DNA from: Thraustochytrium sp. TN22
Taxonomy: Eukaryota > Sar > Bigyra > Thraustochytrida > Thraustochytriidae
Assembly: GCA_013306675.1 (NCBI GenBank)
Contig: JABLUY010000091.1
Span: forward strand, 1 to 64,000
Direction of reading: 5' to 3'
Length of the DNA: 64,000 nucleotides
Of this stretch, positions 43,339 to 52,604 are shown one piece after another. Positions within the stretch are counted from its first letter, which is position 1; each line of letters opens with the position of its first letter. A program made the translations under genes and the position numbers. Below the pieces are notes generated by a model, which was not told where the DNA came from, ran no database searches, and saw only the letters and a program-made list of their open reading frames with translations.

Positions 43339-46179
43339 TCATTCGTCGAGGCGACGGCGCTTGCGCAGATGCGCGCCTGGTTGGTCTCTATCCCGGTCCG
43401 TAGTCCGGGACTTGGGCCTCGATCTCGATCTCGAGCGCCGCCTGGATCGTGACGCCGACGCGCTGCGATCCCGGCGGCGGTGACGGTCACGGTGCCCACG
43501 GCGGCGGCGGCGGCTACGGTCTCCGGCGCGCGAGCCGGCGTCCGAGTCCGAGTCCGAACCTGAGCCGGAGCCGGAGCCGGAGCCCGAACCGGAGCTCGAG
43601 CTGGACCCCGTGCCGGAGCCCGAATCCGAGTCCGAGCCCGAGCCCGAGTCTGAGTCCGAGCCCGAGCCGGAATCCGAGGAACCGCTCGAAGAGCTGCCGC
43701 TGCCGCTACTGCCGCTGCCGGTGCTGGAGCCGGAAGAAGAGCTCGAGGAGTGCGACCTGCTGTCGTCGTCATCGTCGCCGCGGGCGCGATGTGCGGCGGG
43801 CGGCGCGATGCGCGGCGCAGACTTGAAGTACTCGCGCAGACGGTCGGAGAGCGGCCCGAGGCCGCTGGCGGTGTAAAAGTTAATGGCGAAGCGCGTGTCG
43901 TGCAGATTGTCGGCCATGGGGAAAATAAACGCGAAAGGCTCGGCCATCTCGGGGTCCAAGAAGCGCTCGCGGAGGCGAGCGATGCCGAGCTCCTGCGCCA
44001 TGTCCTGCAAGAGGATCTTGAAGAAGATGCGGCTCGCCGCCGTGGTCTCGCGCTCGTTCAGGTGCACGCATTCGAGGATGGTCCAGGGAAGCGCGTCGTG
44101 ACTGAGAAGGTGCGCGAAAAGGCGCGCGACGTTGCGCAGTTTGTTGGTCTCCAGGCGGTGAATGGACTCGTACTGCTCCTGGAAGGCCTCCATGAAGCAC
44201 ATCTGGTAAACGCGCGTGAGTCCGCAGAGGCGCGCCGCGATGAGCGCATGATAGCTGGTAAAGGTCTTCTCCTGGCTACAGCATTCGATGACCATGTTGA
44301 CAAGCTCAGACTCAAGGCCGACCGGGATATTGAGCTTGACGAGCTTGTGCGTGGCTTCCTCGAAGCTGAGCGACGACATGATCGTGAGATAAATGTTGCG
44401 CCGCAGCACCACCAGCTCGTTGTCGGAGAGGTCCTGGATGGCCGTGCTGGCGCCGGCCGCAGCGCCCGTAGCGCCGGACTGCCTCTTGCCGTTCACGGAC
44501 GCTGTGCCGCCCTCGGCAGCACTGCTCGAGTCGGCCTGGCGGGCGCTGCTGCTACTGCTGCTGCTGCTGCTACTGCTGCTGCTGCTACTGCTGCTGCTGT
44601 TGCTGCGGCTGCGGCGCGCCTTCTTCTTGCGCTTGGCCTTATCCCGGCGCGAGCCGCGGCTACTCTCGGTGTCGGACTCGCTGCCGCTCGACTCGGAGCG
44701 CTCCTCGCTGCTGCTGCTCGTGACGGCGCCGCCCAGGATCTCCTTTCGGATAGACTTCCACGTGTACTCGTGCAGCTTGAAGTGCTCGTCAAAGGAGAAG
44801 ATGTTGAGATCGTCGCGCGGGTCCAGCTCGTCGTCGAGGCCCACCTCGTGCGTGATGTGGTCCTCCGTCTCCACCAGGTCAAGCGCCTTGACGACCGCGG
44901 GGTAGTCGCTAAAGGACCTCTTGCGCACCTCGAAGAGATCCTCGATCATGTATTGCACGCGATCCGAGACGGCTCCCTCCTGCAGCAGCGTCCGGAACTG
45001 CTCGAAGATGACATGCAGTCCGCTCGGCACGGACTCGCCCAGGTGCTGGCCCACCTGCTTGGTGAACTCGATAGCCACCTCAACCGAGTCGTCCGTGGGA
45101 CGCGCGAGCAGCAGGTGCACCACCTCGAGCGCCAGCAGGTCATGCGCCACCTGTTGATTGACCAGGTGCGCGATGAAGCGGACCAAGGCCACAGCCTCAG
45201 GCTTGTTGCGCTTCTGAAAGGCGCGCCGGAAGTGCACCACAACGCGCTCCACGAGCAGCTCGCCCACCTCCGGGAGCTTCGTGTTGATGACGGCCGCCAC
45301 GCCCGCGTACACGTGCGTGTAGCCGACCGAGGCGAGCTGCGCCTTCATGAGCGCGCGCACCAGCAGCCCCTTGCCGCGCACCAGGTTGAATTCGAAGAAT
45401 CCCGGCAGGACGCCCTGGATGTTGTTCACTGTGACCCTGTTCACGAGGCCGTTCAGCCCCTTCACCAGCTTCAGCCACAGCAGCTGCTGCCGCTCGCGCC
45501 CGCTGCGCCGCATCTTGGCACGCACCATGGCGCGCTCCAGCTCCTTGCGCCGCTGCGGCGGCATGTAAATGCCCATCTGGTGCTTGCGGTACGACTGCGT
45601 CACGCGCTTCGACCACTGGTGCGGGCCCGGACTCCCGCCGCCGCCGCCGCCATGGCTGTTGTTGTCCCGGTCCTCGCTGCGCCGCCGCCGCCGCCGCGGC
45701 TCGCGAGCGCCACGCTCGCGACTGCGGCTGCGGCTCGGGCTCGCGAATGGCCGTCGTCGCGGCGGCCCGCGCAGCTCGCTGCGGTCCCGCACGCGTCCTG
45801 GCGAACCAGACCCCGCGCTGCGCGCCCGCCCGCGTCGCTCCGCATCCTGGGCCCCGTCGTCGTCAGCTTCATCGTCGCTCGCGTCCTTGGTCACCTCCCC
45901 GTGGGGATCCACCGTCTCCGCAGCCGCCGACGATGAGGAGGCCGCCGCTCCCGACGACGGCGACGCAGGCGCGGCGCTCGTCGCGGCAATGAGGGCCGCG
46001 TTCGCAGCGTTTGCCGCGTTCGCCGCCGCGGCCTCAGCCGACGTTGCCGGCATTGCCGGCGCGTGCACAGCAGCATCCTGTTCCACACCGGAGGCCTCGC
46101 TTTTGGCGCTCGCTCTCGTCGCCGACGACGAACTCGAGCTCGACGACGACTCAGACGCCGACCTTGAACGCCTTGACAT
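43339..46179 (-). CDS. CWC22: Pre-mRNA-splicing factor CWC22
   Basis: CWC22 is a spliceosome subunit that recruits eIF4A3 and so seeds the exon junction complex. The 946-residue product has an RS-type N terminus, then the MIF4G domain at about 195-460 ([53 protein letters not shown]-type core, here [36 protein letters not shown]), a Ser/Arg and poly-Ser linker (about 470-545), the MA3 domain (about 555-670, [20 protein letters not shown]), and a C-terminal SGSGS/DSDS low-complexity region ending in [11 protein letters not shown]. The ATG at 46179 ([11 protein letters not shown]) is chosen; upstream opens only at TTG. It is convergent with EIPR1 and divergent from RPL26. Confidence 0.92.
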   Translation of the reverse strand: MSRRSRSASESSSSSSSSSATRASAKSEASGVEQDAAVHAPAMPATSAEAAAANAANAANAALIAATSAAPASPSSGAAASSSSAAAETVDPHGEVTKDASDDEADDDGAQDAERRGRARSAGSGSPGRVRDRSELRGPPRRRPFASPSRSRSRERGAREPRRRRRRSEDRDNNSHGGGGGGSPGPHQWSKRVTQSYRKHQMGIYMPPQRRKELERAMVRAKMRRSGRERQQLLWLKLVKGLNGLVNRVTVNNIQGVLPGFFEFNLVRGKGLLVRALMKAQLASVGYTHVYAGVAAVINTKLPEVGELLVERVVVHFRRAFQKRNKPEAVALVRFIAHLVNQQVAHDLLALEVVHLLLARPTDDSVEVAIEFTKQVGQHLGESVPSGLHVIFEQFRTLLQEGAVSDRVQYMIEDLFEVRKRSFSDYPAVVKALDLVETEDHITHEVGLDDELDPRDDLNIFSFDEHFKLHEYTWKSIRKEILGGAVTSSSSEERSESSGSESDTESSRGSRRDKAKRKKKARRSRSNSSSSSSSSSSSSSSSSSSARQADSSSAAEGGTASVNGKRQSGATGAAAGASTAIQDLSDNELVVLRRNIYLTIMSSLSFEEATHKLVKLNIPVGLESELVNMVIECCSQEKTFTSYHALIAARLCGLTRVYQMCFMEAFQEQYESIHRLETNKLRNVARLFAHLLSHDALPWTILECVHLNERETTAASRIFFKILLQDMAQELGIARLRERFLDPEMAEPFAFIFPMADNLHDTRFAINFYTASGLGPLSDRLREYFKSAPRIAPPAAHRARGDDDDDSRSHSSSSSSGSSTGSGSSGSGSSSSGSSDSGSGSDSDSGSGSDSDSGSGTGSSSSSGSGSGSGSGSGSDSDSDAGSRAGDRSRRRRRGHRDRHRRRDRSASASRSRRRSRSRSRPKSRTTDRDRDQPGAHLRKRRRLDE

Positions 46180-46244
46180 CCTCGCAAAGGCGAGCTGCGC
46201 CAGCGTCAAGAGTGGGCGACTCCAGCGAGAGCTGCACTGCGCCT

Positions 46245-46494
46245 CGAGCGAGCTGTCCTACGAGCGCGCGCTGTCCTCCTACGAGCGAGCGAGGTCCGCG
46301 AGCTGTACCGCGAGCGAGTGCCACGAGTTGCACCACGACCTCAATCTCGCTACCCCGGGCCGTCTCTCTCGAGCGAGCTGTCCTACGAGCGCGCGCTGTC
46401 CTCCTTCGAGCGAGCGAGGCCCGCGAGCTGTACCGCGAGCGAGTGCCACGAGTTGCGCCACGACCTCAATCTCGCTATCCCGGGCCGTCCTCCC
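46245..46494. repeat. 125-bp tandem duplication
   Basis: Copy 1 at 46245-46369 and copy 2 at 46370-46494, differing at only a handful of bases. The unit length is not a multiple of three, which argues against coding. It is rich in CGAGCGAG words. Confidence 0.9.
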
Positions 46495-46496
46495 CC

Positions 46497-46565
46497 CGCG
46501 CCGCGCCGCCCCGCGCCGCCCCGCGCCGCGCCGCGCAGCAAGGCCGCGCCGCACCGCGCCGCGCC
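46497..46565 (-). repeat. GGCGC-type array upstream of CWC22
   Basis: CCGCGCCGC / CCCCGCGCCGC units on the plus strand; G-rich on the CWC22 coding strand. Confidence 0.8.
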
Positions 46566-47157
46566 CGCGCGCTGCGCCGCCCGCGCCCGCCGCCGCGCTG
46601 CCCGCCCCGCGCGGCTCGGGCTCTGGCGCGGCGGCCCGGGCCGGGCCGGCTGCCGAGCGCGACGACTACGAGTTGGCGACTTGCGAGACGCTGCTGCTGC
46701 AGTTGCACTTGCAGCACCAGCAGCACCAGCACCACCAGCACCACCAGCCGCAGCAGCCAGCCGGTGGTCGTCTTCCGCCGCGCGAGGAGATCTGCGCCGT
46801 CAGGGTCGCCGACAATGCAATCTCTGGCACCATCATCATGTGAACCAGCGCCCCGGAGATGAACGACCCTTGCCACCTCCATGGACGGTCGACCCGTGGC
46901 TCCGCCTCGCGCCCTTCACATCGTCATCGCCGCCCGACCCCGCATTGCTCACGCCGCTTCGCCTCGCCGGCTCCGCCGCGCTTCGCCGCGCTCCGCGTCC
47001 CAGCCCGAGTCCTCCGCATCCGTCGCGTCCACCTCGGCCACGGGCTCGCCCCGTCTCGGCGCAACGCGCGGCGCGGCGTGCGCAACCGCTGCGCGGCCCG
47101 GCGCGCGCCGCCTCCGTGCGGCGCGCCGACGCGAGCTCAACTCCCCGCGCGCCCCCA

Positions 47158-47167
47158 GGGTTAGGGT
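47158..47167 (+). promoter_or_regulatory. Telo-box-like GGGTTAGGGT element in the RPL26 promoter
   Basis: GGGTTAGGGT, 170 bases upstream of the RPL26 ATG, centred in a GC-rich imperfect inverted repeat (GCGCCCCCAGG ... CCTGGGCGCGC). The reverse complement resembles the AAACCCTAA telo-box known from plant ribosomal-protein promoters. Function here is inference. Confidence 0.45.
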
Positions 47168-47336
47168 ACCTGGGCGCGCGGGCGGTTCGGGCGAGGAGGG
47201 GTAACGCGGGGAGGGGGGCAGGCGGCACCAGGCGGCGCGGCCAGGAGAAGGGCGGCGGCGATTGACTGGCGAGCAAAGCGGAGAAGGCACGGCGGGCGCG
47301 GCGCTCGACCTGTAGCAGCTCTCGCTCGCGGCCACC

Positions 47337-48007
47337 ATGAAGTTCTCGGTACGTGGCGACGGCCTGCGGCGGCCCGTCGCCCTCGCTGCTGCTGCTGCCG
47401 CCGCCGCTGCTGCTTTCCGCGGCGGCCGCGGCGCGGCATGATGGCGGGGGCGTCGCGGCGACGGTGGAGGACGGCCAGGACGACGGCTAGGAGGACGGCG
47501 GCGAGGCGCGCTGCGCTGTGCTGCGCGTCGCGGCGATGATGATGATGAGGAGGAGAATGAGGGATGGCGTACTGACGGTAGGACGGTGTTGACTCGACGC
47601 AGCCCAATGTTTCGTCCTCGCGGAGGAAGAGCCGCAAGGCGCACTTCGGCGCCCACTCGGAGCAGCGCCGCAAGCTGATGAGCGCCCCGCTCTCCAAGGA
47701 GCTCCAGCAGCAGCACAAGGTGCGCGCGCTGCCCGTCCGCAAGGATGACGAGGTGCTCATTGCCCGCGGCAAGTTCAAGCTGATCGAGGGCAAGGTCCTC
47801 TCGTGCTACCGCAAGAAGTTCGTGCTGCACGTGGACGGCGCCAAGATCACCAAGCAGAACGACCAGCCGGTGTACGTGGGCATCCACCCGTCCAACGTCA
47901 TCATCAAGCGCCTGAAGATGGACAAGGACCGCAAGGCCCTCATCGAGCGCAAGGCCTCGGCCGGCAAGGGCAAGGTCAGCGGCGCTGACATCAGCCAGAT
48001 GGACTAA
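47337..48007 (+). CDS. RPL26: 60S ribosomal protein L26 (uL24), two exons
   Basis: Structural protein of the 60S subunit near the exit tunnel. Exon 1 is only four codons (ATG AAG TTC TCG, 47337-47348) in a textbook Kozak context (GCCACCATGA). An intron of 254 bases (47349-47602, GTACGT ... GACGCAG, phase 0) follows, and exon 2 runs 47603-48007. The spliced 138-residue protein begins MKFS then PNVSSSRRKSRKAHFGA, matching the eukaryotic MKF(S/N)P-V-SSRRK start, and continues SAPLSKELQQQHKVRALPVR, KDDEVLIARGKFK, YVGIHPSNVIIKRLKMDKDR. It ends shortly after the conserved core. Without splicing the frame would start at Met 47678 and lose 29 residues of the conserved N terminus. Confidence 0.92.
47349..47602 (+). 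other. Spliceosomal intron of RPL26
   Basis: Begins GTACGTGG right after codon 4 and ends TCGACGCAG. A possible branch site CTGAC lies near 47572. A (GAT)n/(GGA)n tract at about 47535-47560 precedes it. It is the only intron in the window that homology clearly requires. Confidence 0.85.
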
Positions 48008-48376
48008 GCGAGGTCTCGGTCCTCGGCGCCCCACCCGGCGTCGTCTTCCTGATCCTCTTCTTCTGTCCTCCCCGTGTCGTCGACAAGCGAGCACCCTTCT
48101 ATTCTAGCGGCCGCCGCGCCCTGCTGCTCCCTATCCATCTTCTCGACCTCCTCGACCGACCGAACCCCTATCTGGCCGGCGGCTCGCGGGGCGGCCCTCG
48201 TACCTGGGTCGCCTGCTGCGGCGCCTCGGCGCTCCCCTTGATCCGGACGACTTTTTCTTTTTGCAGCACAATAAACGCATCATCTACCATCCGGACGCCC
48301 GCTTTGCTTTTGCTTATCCCGTACGCGCGCAGTCTCAAGAAGAAGGCTATTCTCTAAGAGTAGCTAGCTACAGATA
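48008..48376. other. Convergent 3' spacer of RPL26 and the next gene
   Basis: RPL26 3' UTR with C/T-rich sequence, a T-rich tract at 48251-48262, AATAAA at 48270-48275, and TAGCTAGCTA words at 48360-48370. No gene. Confidence 0.55.
48270..48275 (+). terminator. AATAAA, candidate poly(A) signal of RPL26
   Basis: Canonical hexamer 263 bases past the RPL26 stop, preceded by a T-rich tract. Whether this lineage uses AATAAA is not established from the window. Confidence 0.35.
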
Positions 48377-49090
48377 CTAGAGGCCACTTGCAAACTTGCG
48401 CGGGAGGTCCATGCGCGCCACGCAATGCTCCTCCAGCCAACGCGCTGATTGCTCGCGTAGCTCGCGCGCCAGCATGTACTCGCCTTGTGCCGCGCAACAC
48501 GTCGGGCATGCGCGCCCCGGGAACCATTGCGGCGCCTCGGCACCCAGACACACGTCCGCCAGCGCTACGCCGTGCTTCTTCACCAGCTCCTTGAGCGGCG
48601 ACCGCCCCGTCACCGCACAAACCGGGCTGCCGTCCTCGCGCTCCACGCGCACGGCGACCACCTCGAAGCCCGTCACGCCGCACAGCGAGCACACTCGCCG
48701 CCACTCGTACGCGCACAGCTCGAAGCGCTGCCTCGCTCTCCTCCTCCGCCTCGCTCCGGCCGCCTCGGGCGCCTCGGTCGCCGCCGTCCTCGCCGTCTCC
48801 TCGTCCTCCCCGCGGTCCTTTGCTCGCTCCTCCTCCTCCCTGCCGACCCTGTACTTCGCGGCGCTGCCGTGCTGCCTCCACCTCCACCCCCGCTTGGCTC
48901 CCTCCTCCCTCTTGCCGCGCGTCGCAGCGCCGTCCCGCTGGTCCTCGCCCGCGTCCCCCTCGTCCGCCTCGGACTCGGCGCTCTCCTCCGAGTCCCAGTC
49001 CGTCTCCGCGTCCGCCAGCTTGCCCAGCAGCATGCGGTCCAGCGCCCTGTGCAGCCTCGCCGCCGCGCGCGCCGCCGCGCGCGCCTCCAT
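48377..49090 (-). CDS. Unknown protein with zinc-ribbon-like C-terminal half
   Basis: A 237-residue protein from ATG 49090. The first 120 residues are Ala/Glu/Arg-rich and probably disordered (acidic 30-50, Arg run 114-121). The C-terminal half looks folded: FELCAYEWRRVCSLCGVTGF at 123-142 and PGRACPTCC at 191-199 provide two CxxC pairs (134/137 and 195/198), plus Cys158 and Cys181 between them, with strands VVAVRVEREDGSPV and helices VKKHGVALADV and MLARELREQSARWLEEH. The layout suggests one zinc-binding domain. No family was recognised. Upstream in-frame sequence is Arg/Pro low complexity and is left out. It is divergent from the GYSWE repeat gene. Confidence 0.65.
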   Translation of the reverse strand: MEARAAARAAARLHRALDRMLLGKLADAETDWDSEESAESEADEGDAGEDQRDGAATRGKREEGAKRGWRWRQHGSAAKYRVGREEEERAKDRGEDEETARTAATEAPEAAGARRRRRARQRFELCAYEWRRVCSLCGVTGFEVVAVRVEREDGSPVCAVTGRSPLKELVKKHGVALADVCLGAEAPQWFPGRACPTCCAAQGEYMLARELREQSARWLEEHCVARMDLPRKFASGL

Positions 49091-49626
49091 CGCCTTTGTT
49101 CGCGCTCTGCTCCCCCTCCTCCTCCTCCTCCTCCTCCTCCTCCTCCTCCTCCGGCGCGAGTGCCAAGGGGCCGTTGCCGCCGCGCGTTGCGCACGCCGCG
49201 GCGCGCCCGCCGGCGGGCGGCGCCCGCCCGCCCGCCGGCTGCGCGGCCGCGCCGCGATCCGCCGCGGCTCCCGCGGCGGGCGCGCGCGCCGGCCGGCGCC
49301 GCGCGCGCGCGGCCGCCGCGGCGGCGGCGGCGGCGCGCGGCGCGCCGCGAGAGAGAGTCCATCCGGCATCCGGCATCCGGGCCTCGCTCCATTCGCGCGT
49401 GGCGCGCGTGCGAGACGAGCGCGTGGCGCGCGCGCGCGCGCGGAGGGGGCGGGCGTGTGCGCGCGCGGCGGGCCGGCGGCAGACGCGCAACGCGGAAGGG
49501 CGGGCGGCGCGGCGCGGGCGGCAGCGGCGGCGGGGCGGGCGCGGCGCGGCGCGGCGCGGCGCGGCCCGGCGCGGCGCGGCGCGGCACGCGCACGACACGG
49601 CGAGCGAGGGCGCGCGCGCGGGCGGC
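49091..49626. promoter_or_regulatory. Divergent promoter region, zinc-ribbon gene / GYSWE gene
   Basis: A 536-base gap, extremely GC-rich, with a (CTC)n run at 49110-49152, CGCGCG tracts at 49420-49460, and a GGCGC array at 49539-49585 shortly before the GYSWE gene start. Confidence 0.5.
49539..49585 (+). repeat. (GGCGC)n array upstream of the GYSWE gene
   Basis: About nine GGCGC pentamers, one with a CCC variant, 42 bases before the ATG. G-rich on the coding strand. Confidence 0.9.
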
Positions 49627-50545
49627 ATGGGCATCTTCGGGCGCAGGGGCGGCGGCGGCGCGGCGCCGCCGCCGACGCCGCGCAAGCCGAGCAAGTTCCA
49701 GGCGCACGCGGAGGAGAGGCCGCCGCCGAGGCCGACCAAGCCCGACGATGGGCAGGACGTGCCCGACTGGTTCAACGCGAACGACGGCGCGCCGGACGTG
49801 CCGCCGCGCTGGTCGATTGGCGAGCAGCAGCCGCGCTCGCGCACGCTCATGAAGCAGAAGTCCGCGGCCAGGCGGAACGGAGGCGGGCTACACGAGGAGT
49901 CCGTGCCGCCGCCGCCGCCGCCGCCGTCGGCGTCGAGCGGCCCGGGCTACAGCTGGGAAACCGGTGGCGCCTCGTACTCGTACGGTGAGGACCCGGATGA
50001 TGAGGAGAAGGACGACGCGCCGTACACCGCCCCTCCTCGTGCTTCGCCTGGCCGTGGCGCCCGGGCGGCGGCGCCGGCTCCGGCTTCGAGCGGCACGGGC
50101 TACAGCTGGGAGTCCTCTGGCGGTGGTGGCGGTGGTGGCGGTGGTGGAGGTGGTACGGGCTACAGCTGGGAGACCTCCGGCAGCTCCGGCGGTGGTGGCG
50201 GCGGCACGGGCTACAGCTGGGAGACCTCCGGTAGCGCTGGCGGCGGCGGCGGCGGCGGCGGCGGCCGTGGCGGCGATGACAGCACGGGCTACAGCTGGGA
50301 GACTTCCGGCGGGTCTCGTGGTGGCGCTGGCAGTGGCGGCCCGGTCAAGGGCTCGGCGCCCTCGACGCCCTCTGCCGCGCCCGCATCCTGGTCCCTGCCG
50401 CGTCGCTCCAAAAACCGTGGCGGCGCGGGCGCTGGCGCAGGCCGCGATCGCCAGGCCGCAGCTGGTGGGCCGACCTGGGCCAAGAAGGAGACCTCTGCGG
50501 CGGCCAGCGGCGGCTACAACTGGGACAAGCCTGCGGCCTCGTCGC

Positions 50546-50580
<35 letters not shown>

Positions 50581-51273
50581 TACAGCTGGGAGGCCCCGGC
50601 GGCGTCCTCTGGTGGCGGTGGCGGCGGCTACAGCTGGGAGTCTTCCGCAGGCGGCGCCGAGGAGGATACCGGCTACAGCTGGGAGGCACCGGAGCCGAAG
50701 CGGAGCTCGGGGCGCGGCGCTGTGGGCGCGGTCATGAAGCGATTGAGTGACCGCATGAGCGCCATTCGCGGCGCAAGCGACAGCGCGGACCTGGTGAGCT
50801 ACCCTCAGGGCAGCGGCTGCTACCTCATCTTCGAGACGAACAACAACGGCGTGCTGTACATGCAGTGGTCGTCCGACGGCAAGGCGCCTGCCAACGCGTG
50901 GGCATACTTTCGGCCGCAAAAGTCCGTACCGCGCTTCAAGTACACGCAGAACAAGGGGCGCGTGGATGTGCTCCGCATCGGCGGCGACAAGAAGAAGGTC
51001 TTTGACGGCGTGGCGCAGTTTGTCAAGGAGTCCGTCACCTGGCGCGCAACCTTTGTGCCGCTCGAGCACGAACGCCCCATGTGCGACCTCTACATGCTGA
51101 GCTACGACCTGCGCGTCACGTGGATGGAGCCTGGCACGGCGTACGAGACGAACCGTCTCGAGGCCGTGGGCGTCGTCCCGCACGCCAGCATGGCGTTCGA
51201 CGGCATCACCAAGACGAGCCGCGGCTATTTCCTGACCACCGCCAACAAGGCCGGCGCCGCGCTCGCCATGTAA
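49627..51273 (+). CDS. GYSWE-repeat low-complexity protein with a conserved-looking C-terminal domain
   Basis: A 548-residue protein in three parts. Residues 1-100 are basic and Pro-rich, with one Trp/Phe segment (VPDWFNANDGAPDVPPRWS). Residues 105-355 carry nine copies of the pentapeptide GYSWE (one is GYNWD) at 107, 158, 178, 195, 221, 296, 318, 334 and 349, set in Gly/Ser-rich spacers of 10-70 residues. Residues about 365-548 are a globular, beta-rich region with balanced composition (GCYLIFETNNNGVLYMQWSS; AWAYFRPQKSVPRFKYTQNK; WRATFVPLEHERPMCDLYML). Aromatic stickers in flexible Gly/Ser linkers resemble condensate-forming or FG-like sequences, but that role is inference. The start MGIFGRR could be N-myristoylated. 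No family recognised. Confidence 0.8.
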
Positions 51274-51680
51274 GGAGGGAATTGACCTGCGAGGACCCGT
51301 TCGTCCTTCGTTCCCTCACCTGCTGTTCGGCTGCGTGCATGCAGCCTCCACAATAACAAGACAAACTCTCTTTGTTGTTCTTCGTTCAAACTCTCTTTGC
51401 TGGTTTTCCTTTGCTGGAGGTGGTTGTTGCGAGCTTGCGACGCTCATGTTGCTCATGTTGCTCATGCCGCCCATGTCACTTGCGACGCTCTTGGTGCGTG
51501 TAGCGTAGCATTGCACGGCGCCGTGGGTTTTGTCTGTCTAGGCCTAGCTGGCGGTGGAGAAACAAATGCTTCACAGCGTCCACCACGTCCACCACCTTTC
51601 ATCGATCAGTTCGAAGGTGTCAGTGCGTCAAGGTGATGATCATCATCGACAGGATAGATGGATGGAGACCCGCAGCGAGC
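51274..51680. other. Convergent spacer, GYSWE gene / SmB
   Basis: Lower GC. It contains short repeats: CAAACTCTCTTTG twice (51362, 51390), (GCTCATGTT)n at 51445-51465, CCACCACGTCCACCACC near 51580 and GATGATCATCATC at 51632. It should include both 3' UTRs; no gene. Confidence 0.5.
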
Positions 51681-52226
51681 TCACCGGCGCGGTGGCATGC
51701 CTCCCGGCGGCATGCCCGGAGGCGGCATCATGCCCGGGGGCGGCTGCATCATGCCCGGGGGCGGCTGCATCATGCCTGGCGGCGGCTGCATCATGCCCGG
51801 CGGCGGCTGCATGACGCCCGGCGGCGGCATGCCCTGGCCGCGGCCGCCGAACTGCATCGGCTGCGCCTGCGCGGCCGTGACGGCCTGGGGCGGCAGGACC
51901 CCGCGTCCCGCTGCCACGGCGCGGCCAGCGCCCGGCGCCAGCGCCGACTTGACGTCCTGCTGCGGCGGCGCCTCAACCTGCACGCTCACCACATTCTCGC
52001 CGCGCAGCAGCACGAGCCCCAGCGTCCGCTTCTCCTCGCGCTCCTCAAGCATCTTGCTGCCGCGCTTCTTCTTGATCTTGCGGTGCTCCTCGCATTCCGC
52101 CAGGACCAGGTTCATGTGCTTGTCAAACGCCAGGAAGGTCCCCACCAGCTGCCTGCTATCCGCCAACGTCACGCGCATGCGCCAGTTGATGAACTGCAGC
52201 ATCTTGCTGCTCTTGATCATGCTCAT
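51681..52226 (-). CDS. SNRPB: Small nuclear ribonucleoprotein SmB/SmB'
   Basis: Core Sm-ring protein of spliceosomal snRNPs. The 181-residue product has Sm1 at the N terminus ([20 protein letters not shown], then [20 protein letters not shown]), the basic insert [20 protein letters not shown] typical of SmB, and Sm2 [19 protein letters not shown]. The tail is Pro/Gly/Met-rich with four or more PPPGMMQ units encoded by 21-bp tandem repeats, comparable to the PPPGMRPP tail of human SmB. The ATG at 52226 (MSMIKSSKM) is used; 52220 is an equally possible second Met. Upstream there is a pure (GCC)n tract followed by a GGCGC-type array. Confidence 0.92.
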   Translation of the reverse strand: MSMIKSSKMLQFINWRMRVTLADSRQLVGTFLAFDKHMNLVLAECEEHRKIKKKRGSKMLEEREEKRTLGLVLLRGENVVSVQVEAPPQQDVKSALAPGAGRAVAAGRGVLPPQAVTAAQAQPMQFGGRGQGMPPPGVMQPPPGMMQPPPGMMQPPPGMMQPPPGMMPPPGMPPGGMPPRR

Positions 52227-52231
52227 GGTGC

Positions 52232-52274
<43 letters not shown>

Positions 52275-52604
52275 GCCCGCCGCGCGGGCCTACGCCGCGC
52301 CGCGCCGCGCTGCGCCGCGCCGCGCCCGCCCCCGCCGCCGCCGCGCCCTCGCCGCCGCGCCGCGCTGCGAGCCGCGCGCGCGACCCGACGGAGCTTTGGC
52401 TCTGCCGTCGTTGGCCAGCCGCGCGGCCGCGGTGGTCGAGGAGCTGCTGCTGCACGTGCAGCAGCTGCTCGCGCCCAGCGCCATCATCGAAAGCGACCAC
52501 GGAAGTCGCAGGCAGGCGGGCAGGCAGGCAGGCAAGCGAGACAACATCGAGGATACGCTTCGAGCCGTTCCGATAAAATTGAAAGCAGGGGCGCGCGCTG
52601 CACG
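52227..52604. other. Spacer upstream of SmB, with GC-rich arrays
   Basis: A (CCG)n tract at 52236-52273 and a GCGCC array at 52293-52326 lie just ahead of SmB (G-rich on its coding strand); lower-GC sequence with GCAGGCAGGCAGG near 52510 follows. It includes the LRR gene's 3' UTR. No gene. Confidence 0.55.
52293..52326 (-). repeat. GGCGC-type array upstream of SmB
   Basis: CCGCGCCGCGCTGCGCCGCG units about 70-100 bases before the SmB ATG, preceded by (CCG)n at 52236-52273. G-rich on the coding strand. Confidence 0.85.

Larger units (their letters stand above)
46180..47336. promoter_or_regulatory. Divergent region between CWC22 and RPL26
   Basis: About 1.16 kb. It holds a 125-bp tandem duplication (46245-46494), a CCGCG array at 46497-46565 (G-rich on the CWC22 strand), a CAGCACCAC low-complexity run at 46705-46760, and a TTAGGG element 170 bases before the RPL26 ATG. 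No gene is supported in it. Confidence 0.55.

Noticed and set aside
43750-45936. 728-codon open frame antisense to CWC22
   Set aside because: Shadow of CWC22, whose MIF4G and MA3 domains are unmistakable on the minus strand.
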